Shown here: positions 10,201-19,107 of the stretch, piece after piece | Layout of the letters: the number at the start of each line of letters is the position of its first letter | Position numbering within the stretch: the stretch's first letter is position 1 | Source of the DNA: an uncultured Saprospiraceae bacterium | Lineage (GTDB): Bacteria; Bacteroidota; Bacteroidia; Chitinophagales; Saprospiraceae | Assembly: GCA_937928045.1 (NCBI GenBank) | Contig: CALFWO010000026.1 | Coordinates: forward strand, 1-64,000 | Length of the DNA stretch: 64,000 bases | Direction of reading: 5' to 3' | Position numbers and translations under genes: made by a program | The notes under the pieces: generated by a model | The model's database searches: none | Seen by the model: only the letters and a program-made list of their open reading frames with translations | Told to the model about the DNA's origin: nothing

Positions 10201-10414
10201 CATCTATCGAAAAGTATAATTTGGGGAAAGATTTGAAAAACGATAAATGAACATCTGAAAAATCAGCAGTTGCATTTAGACTTTGGTTTAAGTCTTTTTT
10301 GAGAAGATCAAGAATTTCAGCCTTGTAGAAATAAGGCACTGCGACCATCGCAATCAATATCAAAAGGATTAAAGTCCCTAAGAAGGCGAAGATTCGCTTA
10401 ATGAATTTAGGCAT
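7202..10414 (-). CDS. AsmA-family envelope protein with Lys/Ala-rich C-terminal tail
   Basis: A 1070-residue protein with one N-terminal membrane anchor (residues 8-28, rich in L, I and V) and a long beta-strand-rich body. It opens with the AsmA-like pattern seen in Bacteroidota (SLNATADFSDVHLSFFKSF). AsmA/TamB-type proteins span the periplasm and are linked to lipid transport and outer-membrane homeostasis; that role is inferred here. The last about 140 residues (930-1070) differ from the rest: they are helical, dense in K, A, E and D, and look like an amphipathic coiled coil. The gene stands alone. A second protein of the same superfamily (TamB-like) begins at 61915. Confidence 0.8.
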   Translation of the reverse strand: MPKFIKRIFAFLGTLILLILIAMVAVPYFYKAEILDLLKKDLNQSLNATADFSDVHLSFFKSFPKLYFSIDDLKITGHAPFEGVDLIDSKEVGLSLDLMSVIKKEETIKIHSIELLSSSINIIVSEKGMANYDILKPSILNNLNSEESSASTDVNFDLDLENYVLKNANISYDDRVNLIYVKAQNLDHIGKGDFKASKFDLLTNTQIDKLTFSNAGISYLSNDVMNMDLAIGVDAEKKVYSIKENEILLNALQLKMNGKIAEKGSGYNMDLKLAAPGNQFKEILSLLPGAYTKEFSNVEAKGNFSLAALVNGDYNAAQNRYPNIDLDLSINEGAFKYPGMGDGLKDLFAKLSVAGNLGELDDLKIEADKFDFNMNGSPFLSNFVLTNLASNPAMKGALKGKIDFGFVNKTFPLEGVQSLGGIFDVDMKIDASYQDLEYGKVDEINLEGLADISNFIYDAEDLPPLSLENAHVDFTPKSVVVKNFKGKYGASDFSGKGQLDNFLAIILPTKVMVGSFDINSNKLDINQLIGYEESNTSAKNEAESQPTPTFDRFDFKVKASVGDLYYDIYPISNFEFDGRIQPNEISITNTKGFLGKSDFAAKGELNDIFEYLYNNGTVKGSLDIGSNSFDFNEYSTFGTSDQPQAKTIANTDDYEALILPERTDIKINARVKKLTYTDLKFTNVKGSVNIKDKVASLKNCKLNGLGGSMLLDGNYDTTEESDPKFDLSYGMQKVDFGKVFTQLVSWEKIAPIGKYLTGEFNTNMKFNGSLKDGFYPDLNTLTADGFLQTLDATFKAFTPLEKVADKLNISAFKNLRIQNTKNWFEIKDGKIEVRDFDYSYRGIDMVIGGSHGLTQDMDYKIMAKIPRNMIEGNQVGQLANQGLGFLSDQAKKLGIKMDPGSSLNVRLNIGGTITNPTLKVNILGTDGKTTIKDQVVSTVKETVNDAVDSVKTVVTEKVDYEKKALKAKMDKEVNAVMATAEKQAKKIREAGKQTAAKAKQLGYQKADQLVKEAGSNIFKKKAAELAAKKIKTETDKNVTKIELEADKKADQVLVKAREKVKSIQKKYQDL

Positions 10415-10556
10415 GTAGTTATTGTTATTTGTGTGTATTTAAGGCAAATGTTATATAAAATTCTGGTCTTTTCAAGAATTCAGTTACTTTTGAATCAAGC
10501 AGTTTTGCATAACTGGATACCCATTTAACGGTATTCTTGATCCTTAGTTTTATACC

Positions 10557-11750
10557 TTGAAGAAATCAAATAATAGCCCAGAACATAAATTCGATTTAAT
10601 TGATACCCCTGAAGCCCTAGAAAGCTTTGCTAGCCTGCATAAAAACGCTGAATGGCTTGGTTTTGACACCGAATTCATAGGTGAAAGACGCTTTTACACC
10701 TTGCTTTGTCTCATCCAAGTCTCAAGTGATCAGGGGTACTACATAATAGATGCCATAAAGTTGAAAAGGTTGGATCCTTTGTTTGACTTATTGACAGACG
10801 ATAAAATCATTAAAATCACTCATGCAGGAGAAAATGATTATCGATTGCTTTATCAACAGTATAAATTAATTCCCAAAAATCTATTTGATACACAAGTCGC
10901 AGCTGGTTTTATAGGATATAGATATCCACTCAGCTTTGCAAAACTTGTCGGACGAGAAACCAATCATCGTTTGGGTAAAGGTTTTACGGTTTCCAATTGG
11001 GAAAGTAGACCTTTAACAGATAAACAGATAAAATATGCCTTGGAGGATATTATTCCACTTCGCGAACTCCATCAAAAGCTCACCGACAAGTTAGAAAAGT
11101 TGAGTCGACTGGACTGGTTTAAACAAGAAATGGGAAAATATGAGGTCCCAGGCTTGTTTGAGCACAATCCTTATAAGGAGGCATTTCAAAACAATCTAAT
11201 TTCTGGTAGAAGTACCAAAGAGCAAGTTTTTCTTTTAAGACTGTATAAATGGAGAACAGATTTGGCTAGATCAAGAGATCATTCCAAAGAAATGGTCATG
11301 CCGAGCAAGTTCATTAGCTTTATACTCAAGAATATTAAATCTGGAAAAGCCGCCTTACTCGGGCATAGAAGGCTTCCGCCAGATATCGTAAAAAAGAATT
11401 GGGATACTTTCAAGAATTTGTATGAAAGCCCTGTAACTCCAGAGGAAGAAGAGATTTTGGCTAAATTACCTCCGTCGACCAAGCTTGGAAATAATGAAGA
11501 TGTTACTTTTGACTTATTGTCAAATCTAATCAAATTCCATTGCCAAAATATTTCTTTGGCCCCTGACTTATTGTTTGTGGGTGTTAATGTCAAAAGAATG
11601 AGATTAGATCGCAGCTATTTTGATGAAAAATTAATTGCTGGATGGAGATCTGAAATTATGGGCGCTGGAATAATTAATGCCTTGAAAAATCAAAATGGAG
11701 TAAAGATTAGTTTGAATGATCAAGAGGCGGTTATCGATTTTAATAACTAG
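10557..11750 (+). CDS. rnd: Ribonuclease D
   Basis: A 3'-to-5' exoribonuclease of the DEDDy family, acting on tRNA and other stable RNA 3' ends. The motifs are present: Exo I DTE at 37-39, Exo II around D94 (GENDYRLL), and Exo III with Y160 and D164. An HRDC-like helical region follows from about 215 to 290. The 397-residue length fits RNase D. The only reasonable start is a TTG at 10557, since the next in-frame ATG is far inside the protein. The next gene begins 8 bases after its stop, so the ABC ATPase is probably co-transcribed. Confidence 0.88.
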   Translation: MKKSNNSPEHKFDLIDTPEALESFASLHKNAEWLGFDTEFIGERRFYTLLCLIQVSSDQGYYIIDAIKLKRLDPLFDLLTDDKIIKITHAGENDYRLLYQQYKLIPKNLFDTQVAAGFIGYRYPLSFAKLVGRETNHRLGKGFTVSNWESRPLTDKQIKYALEDIIPLRELHQKLTDKLEKLSRLDWFKQEMGKYEVPGLFEHNPYKEAFQNNLISGRSTKEQVFLLRLYKWRTDLARSRDHSKEMVMPSKFISFILKNIKSGKAALLGHRRLPPDIVKKNWDTFKNLYESPVTPEEEEILAKLPPSTKLGNNEDVTFDLLSNLIKFHCQNISLAPDLLFVGVNVKRMRLDRSYFDEKLIAGWRSEIMGAGIINALKNQNGVKISLNDQEAVIDFNN

Positions 11751-11758
11751 CGATTTCT

Positions 11759-13471
11759 ATGTCAGATATACTTTTATCCGTCAAAAATTTAGTCACCAGT
11801 TTTTCTACAGATAGTGGAAAGGTCGCTGCGGTAAAAGGGATTTCTTTTGATATTAAAAAAGGAGAGACACTAGGAATCGTTGGAGAATCTGGCTCTGGAA
11901 AATCAGTCACCTCGCTTTCCATCATGCAACTTTTGGCCAGTAATGGTTTTATTGAATCCGGAAAGATTAGTTTTCTAGGTAAACATAAGAACGTCGAAAA
12001 CCTTGTTGGATTAGACAATATTTCTTTGAGAGAACTTCGAGGGAATCATATCGGGATGGTTTTTCAAGAATCAATGAGTGCACTGAATCCAGTAATGCGC
12101 TGTGGAGAACAAGTAGCGGAGGCCATACGATTACACCTCAAAGAAGATCGTTCTACCGCAAAAGAAAGTGTGTTGAAACTTTTTGAAAAAGTAGAACTGC
12201 CAGATCCTGAAAGAATTTATGCTGCCTATCCTCATGAACTTTCTGGGGGACAGATGCAACGTGTCATGATCGCCATGGCGATTTCTTGTAATCCTGAGTT
12301 GCTTATCGCCGATGAACCAACAACAGCATTGGACGTCACCGTACAAAAATCAATATTAAAGTTAATTTCAGATTTGCAACTTCAAACTAATAGTGCAGTA
12401 CTTTTTATCACACATGATTTGGGAGTTGTTGCCGAAGTAGCAGATCGTGTAGCGGTGATGTATCAAGGTAAGATTGTTGAGGAAGGACCAGTTGAAAAAA
12501 TATTTAGATCACCGCAGCATCATTATACCAAGAGCCTATTGGCTTGCCGACCTCCATTAAATCGAAAAGTAAAAAGATTACCAACAGTATCGGATTTCTT
12601 AAAAGGAAAAGGAAATTTTGTTGAAAAGGTCTGGAATTCAACTAGCTTGAAAGAGCGAAGAGCAGTATTATCTGAGCGCGAAGATTTGCTAAAAGTTAAG
12701 GATTTGAACGTTCGTTTTGCTGGTAAGAAAAATTGGTTCGGCAAACCATTAAGTTACATACAAGCGGTGAAGAATGTGAGTTTTACTTTGAAAAAAGGCG
12801 AAACACTTGGACTTGTAGGAGAATCTGGTTCTGGGAAAACTACACTGAGCAGAGCGATTTTGCGACTTGCGCCAATCCGGTCTGGCAAAGTTATTTTTGA
12901 AGGTGAGAATATTCTGGAGTTTGGAACTGAGCAATTGAGAAAATGGCGAAAAGGTTTTCAAATAATATTTCAAGATCCAGCCTCTGCTCTTAACCCAAGA
13001 ATGACTATTGGTCGCGCAATACTTGAGCCCATGACAGTTCATGGAATTTATAATTCTAGTGAAGAAAGAGTGAAACAAGTTTTTTTACTACTAGAAAAAG
13101 TCGGATTAAAACGCGAGCACTTTGATCGATATCCTCACGAATTTTCTGGCGGTCAGAAACAAAGAATTTGTATTGCTAGGGCCTTAGCTTTAAAACCAAA
13201 GTTTATTATTTGTGATGAATCAGTTTCCGCGCTGGATGTGTCGGTGCAAGCACAAGTGTTGAATTTACTGCTAGATCTTCAGGAGGAATTTGAACTAACT
13301 TATATTTTTATTAGTCATGATCTCAGTGTCGTTCAAATGATGAGTGATCGAATATTGGTGATGAACAATGGGGAAATCGTGGAGCAAGGTTATCCCGAAG
13401 ATGTTTATAATAATCCTAAAGAAAAATATACCCAGCAATTGATCAATGCAATTCCGAGAGGAATAGTATGA
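11759..13471 (+). CDS. Double ABC transporter ATP-binding protein (YejF/GsiA type)
   Basis: The energising subunit of a peptide-type ABC importer, with two complete ATPase domains in one 570-residue chain. Domain 1 has Walker A GESGSGKS at 42-49, signature LSGGQMQR and Walker B LLIADEPTTALD. Domain 2 has Walker A GESGSGKTT near 355, signature FSGGQKQR and FIICDESVSALD. Between them lies the short oligopeptide-transporter-type extension (HHYTKSLLACRPPLNRK). Fused DppD-DppF ATPases of this kind serve dipeptide, oligopeptide or microcin C uptake. No permease or binding protein is next to it, so the partners must be encoded elsewhere. It sits 8 bases after rnd. Confidence 0.9.
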   Translation: MSDILLSVKNLVTSFSTDSGKVAAVKGISFDIKKGETLGIVGESGSGKSVTSLSIMQLLASNGFIESGKISFLGKHKNVENLVGLDNISLRELRGNHIGMVFQESMSALNPVMRCGEQVAEAIRLHLKEDRSTAKESVLKLFEKVELPDPERIYAAYPHELSGGQMQRVMIAMAISCNPELLIADEPTTALDVTVQKSILKLISDLQLQTNSAVLFITHDLGVVAEVADRVAVMYQGKIVEEGPVEKIFRSPQHHYTKSLLACRPPLNRKVKRLPTVSDFLKGKGNFVEKVWNSTSLKERRAVLSEREDLLKVKDLNVRFAGKKNWFGKPLSYIQAVKNVSFTLKKGETLGLVGESGSGKTTLSRAILRLAPIRSGKVIFEGENILEFGTEQLRKWRKGFQIIFQDPASALNPRMTIGRAILEPMTVHGIYNSSEERVKQVFLLLEKVGLKREHFDRYPHEFSGGQKQRICIARALALKPKFIICDESVSALDVSVQAQVLNLLLDLQEEFELTYIFISHDLSVVQMMSDRILVMNNGEIVEQGYPEDVYNNPKEKYTQQLINAIPRGIV

Positions 13472-13494
13472 TTGCGTTCTAATTCTTAAATATT

Positions 13495-13529
13495 AAAAGG
13501 GTCATTGGAATATTCCAATGACCCTTTTT
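13495..13529. terminator. Bidirectional terminator between convergent genes
   Basis: A nearly perfect palindrome of about 34 bases (AAAAGGGTCATTGGAA / TTCCAATGACCCTTTT) with A-run and T-run flanks. It can terminate the ABC ATPase gene on the plus strand and the T9SS protein gene on the minus strand. Confidence 0.85.
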
Positions 13530-13554
13530 GATTTTTATTAAACTGTATGTTTAA

Positions 13555-15297
13555 TTATTTCGCTACAACGAAAGACTTAGTTTGTACTTTGTTTCCGTCA
13601 TTTAATCTTAAGTAGTAAGTTCCTGAAGCTAATTCTGAAACATCAAACTTAGCCAAGTAATCCATTACATTTTGAGTTTCCATGTTGTAAAGAACCTTTC
13701 CATCTATATCTAAGATAGAGTAGTTCAATACATCTACTTGCTCCTCTAATTGGATATCAGCGAAAAGAACATCTGAAGCTGGATTAGGATAAACATTAAT
13801 GTTAGCCTCTAAAGTTAGCTCTTCTGTATTTACAGAACCTACTGGAGAAATGTAATATCCTATAGCCAATGTATTTCCGAAGTCAGTAAAAGATCCTAAA
13901 TCTGCAAGGTTTCCATTAATTCCATCAGGAAAATCATTCAAAATTAGGTATGGGAAATCCGAGAATGAGTTAGCAAAACCATCCAATGCCAACAAGTTGT
14001 CGTAAGTCGCATCAAATCCGATTGTAACGGTGTTTGTTCCCAAATATTTAACCCCGATCCAATAGTCTACAGTAGGATCGAAAACAAATTTAGTTCCAGT
14101 TAACGCATCTAACATTTCTAAAGTTACCCATTCTTCGGCTGTAGAAGTGGCATCAAATTGCTGAGAAGCAATAGCCGCAAGGCTTAACTCCATATCATCA
14201 ACAACTCCATCAGTGTTGATGTCGTCCCATGAGTACAATGTAGCAGTAATGGTTTCTCCATCAAGAGTAGTTAAATCAGTTCCAATTCTGAATGTTACAG
14301 AATCCAACTGGTAGCCATCATCTCCTCCTTCTGGTAAGCTAACACCTTGATAGAATTCAATTGGTCCACCATCTGCAATAGTAGTATTGAAAGAAACAAA
14401 AGGTCTGTTATTGTCGAAGTCCCAAGAACCTCTTGCCATTGCTCCTTCTACAACATCGAATGTTTGAGAAACAACATTATCATTAGGAAGACCATCTGTA
14501 CTATCTGCCGAAATGGTGTAGGTAATTTCATATCGCCCTAAGTCTCCATTAGGCAAATCAAATTCAGGAAATCCTAAAGCAACTGTAGAATCAACGTTCA
14601 ATATTGTTGTATCTGAACTTTCAGAATAAATGTTTGTACCTGCAAAGGTAATGTCAGCTACGGCATTGATATTTGTGGCTTCATTTAATCCCGTATTTGT
14701 AACTGCAGCTACAGGGTTGAATGCAAAGTTTCCTGAAGCTACTTGCGAAGTTGGAATAGTACCAGTGAAAGGCTTCAAAGTAGAACCCTGGCTGATACTA
14801 ACGTCATTATCGAATATGATGTTTCCAATTGAAAGGTTTACAGTTCCAGCTGCAATAGCTTCTTTAAGAATCAATCCATCTTCGAAAGTTATGAAAGCAA
14901 CAGGAATGGTAACAAGAGCAGCTGAGTCACCACCCAACATACCTACCAATCCACCACCTGGCGCGTTATTGATAATGATACAGCCAACAGCTCCAGCTAA
15001 TTCAGCGTGATAAGCTTTTAAAGAGAATGAACAAGCTCCTCTATCTACAAATACCATTTTGTCTTTGTAATCATTCGTTGTGGGAGTACATCCATCTGAA
15101 TTTGGATCTACACCGTCATCCATTAGAACAGCATCTCCTGTCCAAATGCTATCAAGTAAATTTGCTCCCCAATCGTCAGCTCGCTCAGAAAAGTCATAGC
15201 TTCCTGCGATTCCAGAAGGTGAGTTCACCAAAACCAACTGCGAAAATGCAGTAGAAGAAGTGAATAAAATTAATGTTAGTAATGTTAAAATACGCAT
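13555..15297 (-). CDS. Secreted PA-domain protein with T9SS C-terminal sorting domain
   Basis: A 580-residue exported protein. The signal peptide is at 1-19 (ending AFSQ). A protease-associated (PA) domain spans about 40-160, recognisable by MVFVDRGACSF followed by AGAVGCIIIN and IPVAFITFEDG. The middle is beta-sandwich-like and acidic (D-rich), typical of Bacteroidota surface proteins. The last about 80 residues are a type A T9SS sorting domain: a VYPNPASD motif, then ASGTYYLRL and a final KSFVVAK. Family knowledge predicts passage through the outer membrane by T9SS and surface attachment or release. No protease domain is visible, so the PA domain may have a binding role. Function otherwise unknown. 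Confidence 0.88.
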   Translation of the reverse strand: MRILTLLTLILFTSSTAFSQLVLVNSPSGIAGSYDFSERADDWGANLLDSIWTGDAVLMDDGVDPNSDGCTPTTNDYKDKMVFVDRGACSFSLKAYHAELAGAVGCIIINNAPGGGLVGMLGGDSAALVTIPVAFITFEDGLILKEAIAAGTVNLSIGNIIFDNDVSISQGSTLKPFTGTIPTSQVASGNFAFNPVAAVTNTGLNEATNINAVADITFAGTNIYSESSDTTILNVDSTVALGFPEFDLPNGDLGRYEITYTISADSTDGLPNDNVVSQTFDVVEGAMARGSWDFDNNRPFVSFNTTIADGGPIEFYQGVSLPEGGDDGYQLDSVTFRIGTDLTTLDGETITATLYSWDDINTDGVVDDMELSLAAIASQQFDATSTAEEWVTLEMLDALTGTKFVFDPTVDYWIGVKYLGTNTVTIGFDATYDNLLALDGFANSFSDFPYLILNDFPDGINGNLADLGSFTDFGNTLAIGYYISPVGSVNTEELTLEANINVYPNPASDVLFADIQLEEQVDVLNYSILDIDGKVLYNMETQNVMDYLAKFDVSELASGTYYLRLNDGNKVQTKSFVVAK

Positions 15298-15322
15298 ATA
15301 TTGTAAGTTTTGATGTAAGCTT

Positions 15323-15355
15323 TAAAGGTAGTAAAATTTGATTTGTTCCGGCAAA
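15323..15355 (-). promoter_or_regulatory. Probable promoter of the PA-domain T9SS gene
   Basis: On the minus strand, TTTG (15352-15355) is followed after 21 bases by TACCTTTA (15323-15330). The second is a 7-of-8 match to TAnnTTTG, and the spacing fits the Bacteroidota pattern. It lies 26 bases before the start codon. Confidence 0.45.
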
Positions 15356-15605
15356 TTTGATTACCAAAAAATAAGTGATATGTCCTGAATTGTAATCAAC
15401 ATATCTTAGTACTCTTTTTTAACAAATGAAGTGGTTTGGCAAGGCAGCGATTATGACCTTATTTGAAATAAGTCTCGCAATTTGTTCGTTTTGTAGCTTG
15501 TAACCTTGTTTTGCGGCAATTAATGAAGGATATTCGCAATTTTATCACAATTGTATGCAACTTTTAATACTTTGCGATGTCTATTATACGTACAATCAAC
15601 CCACA

Positions 15606-15827
15606 ATGAAAAATATACAATCTAAATATTTAGCAGCTGCAGTAGTATTTTCTAGTGTTTTAGCGTTCGTTTATTTGAATTCTTGTGGCCTACCAGCTGA
15701 ACTAGGCGATGCAAATACGGCATTGTTTAGTACCGAAATATCGGAAACGGACTATTCTAGCATGGCTGATGTCAAGCTGGTGCAATACCTACTAAACAAA
15801 CTGATTCTGGTATTTACCTCTATTTAG
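15606..15827 (+). CDS. Short putative lipoprotein, possibly a truncated gene
   Basis: A 73-residue reading frame from ATG 15606 (MKNIQSKYLAAAV). It has a hydrophobic signal segment followed by a lipobox-like LNSC, so the mature product would be a lipid-anchored peptide of about 45 residues. I do not recognise it. The frame ends in a hydrophobic stretch (LNKLILVFTSI) and overlaps the end of the convergent hydrolase gene by 8 bases. This suggests the 3' part was lost. An in-frame start at 15555 would add a less typical N-terminus. The 250 bases upstream (15356-15605) hold no other gene that I can see. It could be a real small lipoprotein or a remnant. Confidence 0.4.
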   Translation: MKNIQSKYLAAAVVFSSVLAFVYLNSCGLPAELGDANTALFSTEISETDYSSMADVKLVQYLLNKLILVFTSI

Positions 15828-16710
15828 ATATTTTTTGCCAGTATCGTTTTAATCCGTAAACTGACATCCAAGTTGGATTGGCCAGTTCATATTGCTTTAA
15901 TTGTTTCCCTTTCACGCCATGCGCTTTCATTTGATTGGATACATAGGATTCAAAACCTTTTAAAATCTTTTTGTCCGATACCTTCATCTCAAGCTGCGTA
16001 CCCATCCATCTTTTGAAGTTTCTCAATCTTCCTTCTAACTCTATGAGATGACTTTTGACATCAGATATTTCCCCAAAATGAGTTAAATAGAGTTTACGAT
16101 AACGTTTTGATTTAATCAGTTTGATTGAATTTAGCCATGCTTCAATATCTATATCAGGTGGCGGACAAGGTGGAAATACAGGGCCATTATTTATTTTTAC
16201 TCCACCTACGTCCCCGGAGAATAATATATCATCAAGCTGCCATGAAATGTGATGCGATGCATGACCGGGTGAATGCATTGCTTTTAATTTTAATTTTCCT
16301 GCCTTGACCTTTTCAAGGTGCTTTACTGCCGTAATTTTGCTTTTTGGAATAGGTTGCATTTCTCCCCAAAGTTTGTCCATATCATTTTTATAAATTCTTT
16401 TGGCGGAATCCCAAAGTTTTTGAGGCTTATTAAGATGCTGAGCTCCTTTGGGATGAACATAAATTTGAGCACCTAATTTTGCAAAATACCATGCCGCTCC
16501 TGCATGATCAAGATGAACATGAGTTAGAAAAACATGTTTGATAGATTCTGGAGCAATTTTAAGGCGAGTTAGCTCCTTTAATAAAAATGCAAGGGTACTA
16601 CTTGGTCCAGTTTCAATGAGAATGTTTTCTTCCTTGTTTTTAATCAAATAGCTGGCTATAACACCAGCAGATTTTAAAAACTGAAGATCGATCGTGTAAA
16701 GGCTTTTCAT
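15820..16710 (-). CDS. Metallo-beta-lactamase-fold hydrolase
   Basis: A 296-residue cytoplasmic hydrolase of the MBL superfamily. The metal site HVHLDH is at 64-69, followed by the conserved histidine in HSPGHASHH and a later SGDVGG segment with the bridging aspartate. It most resembles the glyoxalase II-like group acting on thioesters or other esters; the exact substrate is not determinable. It is a single gene on the minus strand, converging with the short lipoprotein frame. The 180 bases upstream hold no gene. Confidence 0.85.
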   Translation of the reverse strand: MKSLYTIDLQFLKSAGVIASYLIKNKEENILIETGPSSTLAFLLKELTRLKIAPESIKHVFLTHVHLDHAGAAWYFAKLGAQIYVHPKGAQHLNKPQKLWDSAKRIYKNDMDKLWGEMQPIPKSKITAVKHLEKVKAGKLKLKAMHSPGHASHHISWQLDDILFSGDVGGVKINNGPVFPPCPPPDIDIEAWLNSIKLIKSKRYRKLYLTHFGEISDVKSHLIELEGRLRNFKRWMGTQLEMKVSDKKILKGFESYVSNQMKAHGVKGKQLKQYELANPTWMSVYGLKRYWQKISK

Positions 16711-16893
16711 TATTCTATCTTATTGTAATCGCTCAAAAGAAATGAACAACTATAGATTAATAGTCTAATCGACTTGCCTTGGGGAATACACAATATAGTA
16801 TTTCGTTCTGGATTTCTCTAATTAAATTTGAGTCAAGAATCTATTAGATCATTATCAGTCAGCTAATTACATTTCAGCGATCAAATTTTTACC

Positions 16894-18690
16894 CTATTGC
16901 AAATGATGATTTTTCAGATTTAGTGTGATTCTATTTTCACTAATTAGCCTTTTATGCAAGGCTCTACTTTTTGGTAATTCATACTCGAAAAAATAGTCTG
17001 CTGTTATCAGTTTACTCTCGTAAAATGCCTGGTCAGTTTCAGAAGAATCATTCTTCAAAGCCGCTGAAGCTGTTATTGCTTGACCCAACAGTTGCCAAGA
17101 AATAACCAACAAAGAAAAGTAGTCTAAGTAAAGCGTAGCGTCCGATAAAAATACTTCTGGTGATTCTGTGCTCGCTAATTTACCCAAATGAATAGTTACT
17201 TCATGTAAGGATTTGGCTACTGCAATTAAGTCTGACGTATTGCTTGCAAGCGCTGGATGATCAGCAGCTTTTTTTGCAGTAACTTGAATCTCCTCAATCA
17301 GAAATTTAAATGCGGTGCCTCCATGCATCATAACTTTTCGACCTAGTAAGTCAAGGCCATGAATAGTTGTGGTGCCTTCATAAATAGAGTTGATTCGAAT
17401 GTCTCGATAGTATTGTTCTACTGGGAAATCATCTGTATAGCCAGCACCACCCAGACATTGCATAGCATAACTAACAGCATGTGTTCCTGCCTCGGAAGGA
17501 TAAGATTTAGCAATTGGAGTTAGCAACTCGAAAAGCTGATGAGCTCTAGCTTTTTCAGCTCCTTCTCCATACATTTCTAAGTCTCCCAAGTTTGAGCAAT
17601 AAAGCAATAAGGCAATAGAACCTTCCATTACTGCTTTTTGATAAAGTAGCATTCTCCTTACATCTGCATGCTCAATTATAAGTACAGGGTCAGTGGTACC
17701 TTTTTGTCCAGGTTTTCGACCTTGTGGTCTTTCATTGGCATATTGTAATGCGGCATAATATGCAGCCGATGTATTTCCAGCGGCCACCAATCCAGTTGCT
17801 ATTCGTGCTTCATTCATCATCTGAAACATATATCTTAGACCATTGTTTGGTTCACCAACAAGGTATCCATGACAGTCTTCTTTTTCTCCCAACATCAAAT
17901 GGGCCGCTACATATCCTTTTTGTCCCATTTTTCCATAAATACCTGCAGTTGTAACATCATTTGAAATATATTCACCATTGACATTACGATGCTTAGGAAC
18001 CACAAATAGTGATATTCCTTTTGTACCAGCAGGAGCTCCTTTTATTCTTGCCAACAACAAATGAACTACATTATCTACATCTTTATAATCTCCTCCAGAG
18101 ATGTATATCTTCTGTCCTTCTATTAAATAATGGCCTTGGTCAGTCGGAGTTGCGGAACTCGTCAAATCAGACAAAGAAGACCCTGCTTGCGGTTCTGTAA
18201 GAGCCATGGTTCCTTGCCACTCACCACTCATCATTTTCTCCAAATAACTATTTTTTAAATCATCAGAACCAAAAGTGCGAATGAGATTTGCAGCGCCTTG
18301 AGTTAAAAATGGATAGCATGAAATATTTGCATTTGCCGAGTGGAAAATAAATTGACAGGCAGTTAATAAACCTAATGGCATTTGCTGGCCACCATCATCA
18401 TAAGGAAATGCAGCGCCAATCCATCCTCCTTCGGCTATTGCATTAATTCCTTCAATTAATTTTTCATGTGTGATAACTTCTCCGTCTTTGAAGTAAGCTT
18501 TTTCCTTGTCCATTATTTGATAGTGGGGAAAAAGATGTTGGTCACCAATCTCTTTTGCAGCCGCTAAAGCCATTTCAAATGACTCTTGATCATAGTCTTT
18601 GAAATTCTCTAATCTATTTATGTCTGTTAAATTGAAATGTTCGAAAAGTAAAAACTTAAGATTTCTTATGCTGATATATTGATCTGCCAT
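16894..18690 (-). CDS. Acyl-CoA dehydrogenase (long DmdC-like type)
   Basis: A FAD-dependent acyl-CoA dehydrogenase of 598 residues, longer than the roughly 390-residue classic enzymes and like the DmdC/FadE-like group with an extra C-terminal helical domain. Visible motifs are GTMALTEPQAGSSLSDL (flavin and substrate region, about 155-175), the LGGAGYTDDFPVEQYYRD segment and INSIYEGTTTIHGLDL, whose glutamate is the expected catalytic base. Probable role: beta-oxidation or degradation of a short or branched acyl-CoA. It begins 15 bases after msrB and probably forms an operon fmt-msrB-this gene. The functional link to those two is not obvious. Confidence 0.88.
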   Translation of the reverse strand: MADQYISIRNLKFLLFEHFNLTDINRLENFKDYDQESFEMALAAAKEIGDQHLFPHYQIMDKEKAYFKDGEVITHEKLIEGINAIAEGGWIGAAFPYDDGGQQMPLGLLTACQFIFHSANANISCYPFLTQGAANLIRTFGSDDLKNSYLEKMMSGEWQGTMALTEPQAGSSLSDLTSSATPTDQGHYLIEGQKIYISGGDYKDVDNVVHLLLARIKGAPAGTKGISLFVVPKHRNVNGEYISNDVTTAGIYGKMGQKGYVAAHLMLGEKEDCHGYLVGEPNNGLRYMFQMMNEARIATGLVAAGNTSAAYYAALQYANERPQGRKPGQKGTTDPVLIIEHADVRRMLLYQKAVMEGSIALLLYCSNLGDLEMYGEGAEKARAHQLFELLTPIAKSYPSEAGTHAVSYAMQCLGGAGYTDDFPVEQYYRDIRINSIYEGTTTIHGLDLLGRKVMMHGGTAFKFLIEEIQVTAKKAADHPALASNTSDLIAVAKSLHEVTIHLGKLASTESPEVFLSDATLYLDYFSLLVISWQLLGQAITASAALKNDSSETDQAFYESKLITADYFFEYELPKSRALHKRLISENRITLNLKNHHLQ

Positions 18691-18705
18691 AGTTGTTGTC
18701 TTATT

Positions 18706-19107
18706 TTATTTCGGGCTAAATTTTAAACTGATTGAATTGATACAATATCTTTGGTAGCTTGGAGGAGGTCCATCATTGAAAATATGACCTAAATGTCCAC
18801 CACAATTAGAGCATACCAATTCAATTCTTTTCATTCCATAACTATTGTCAGGAATTTGTTCAATGTTGGCATTGTCTAATTCTGACCAAAAAGATGGCCA
18901 TCCACAACCAGAATGATACTTTTGAGTAGAATCGAAAAGGGGAGTGTCGCATCCACCGCAACTATAGGTCCCATCGGTCTCCGTGTTTGTCAACTCACCG
19001 ATGCCCGCACGCTCAGTTCCTTTTTCTCTTAGAACACGATAAGCTTCAGGGCTAAGAATAGCTCTCCATTCTTCCTCGGTTTTTTCAATTGGATATTTTT
19101 TCATCAC
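18706..19107 (-). CDS. msrB: Peptide-methionine (R)-S-oxide reductase
   Basis: Reduces methionine-R-sulfoxide in proteins. The 133-residue protein carries the zinc ligands C50, C53, C99 and C102 (two CxxC pairs), the GCGWPSFW motif and the catalytic cysteine C122 in RYCINS. It has no signal peptide, so it is cytoplasmic. The start overlaps the end of fmt by 23 bases, indicating translational coupling. A second ATG one codon downstream is equally possible. Confidence 0.95.
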   Translation of the reverse strand: MMKKYPIEKTEEEWRAILSPEAYRVLREKGTERAGIGELTNTETDGTYSCGGCDTPLFDSTQKYHSGCGWPSFWSELDNANIEQIPDNSYGMKRIELVCSNCGGHLGHIFNDGPPPSYQRYCINSISLKFSPK

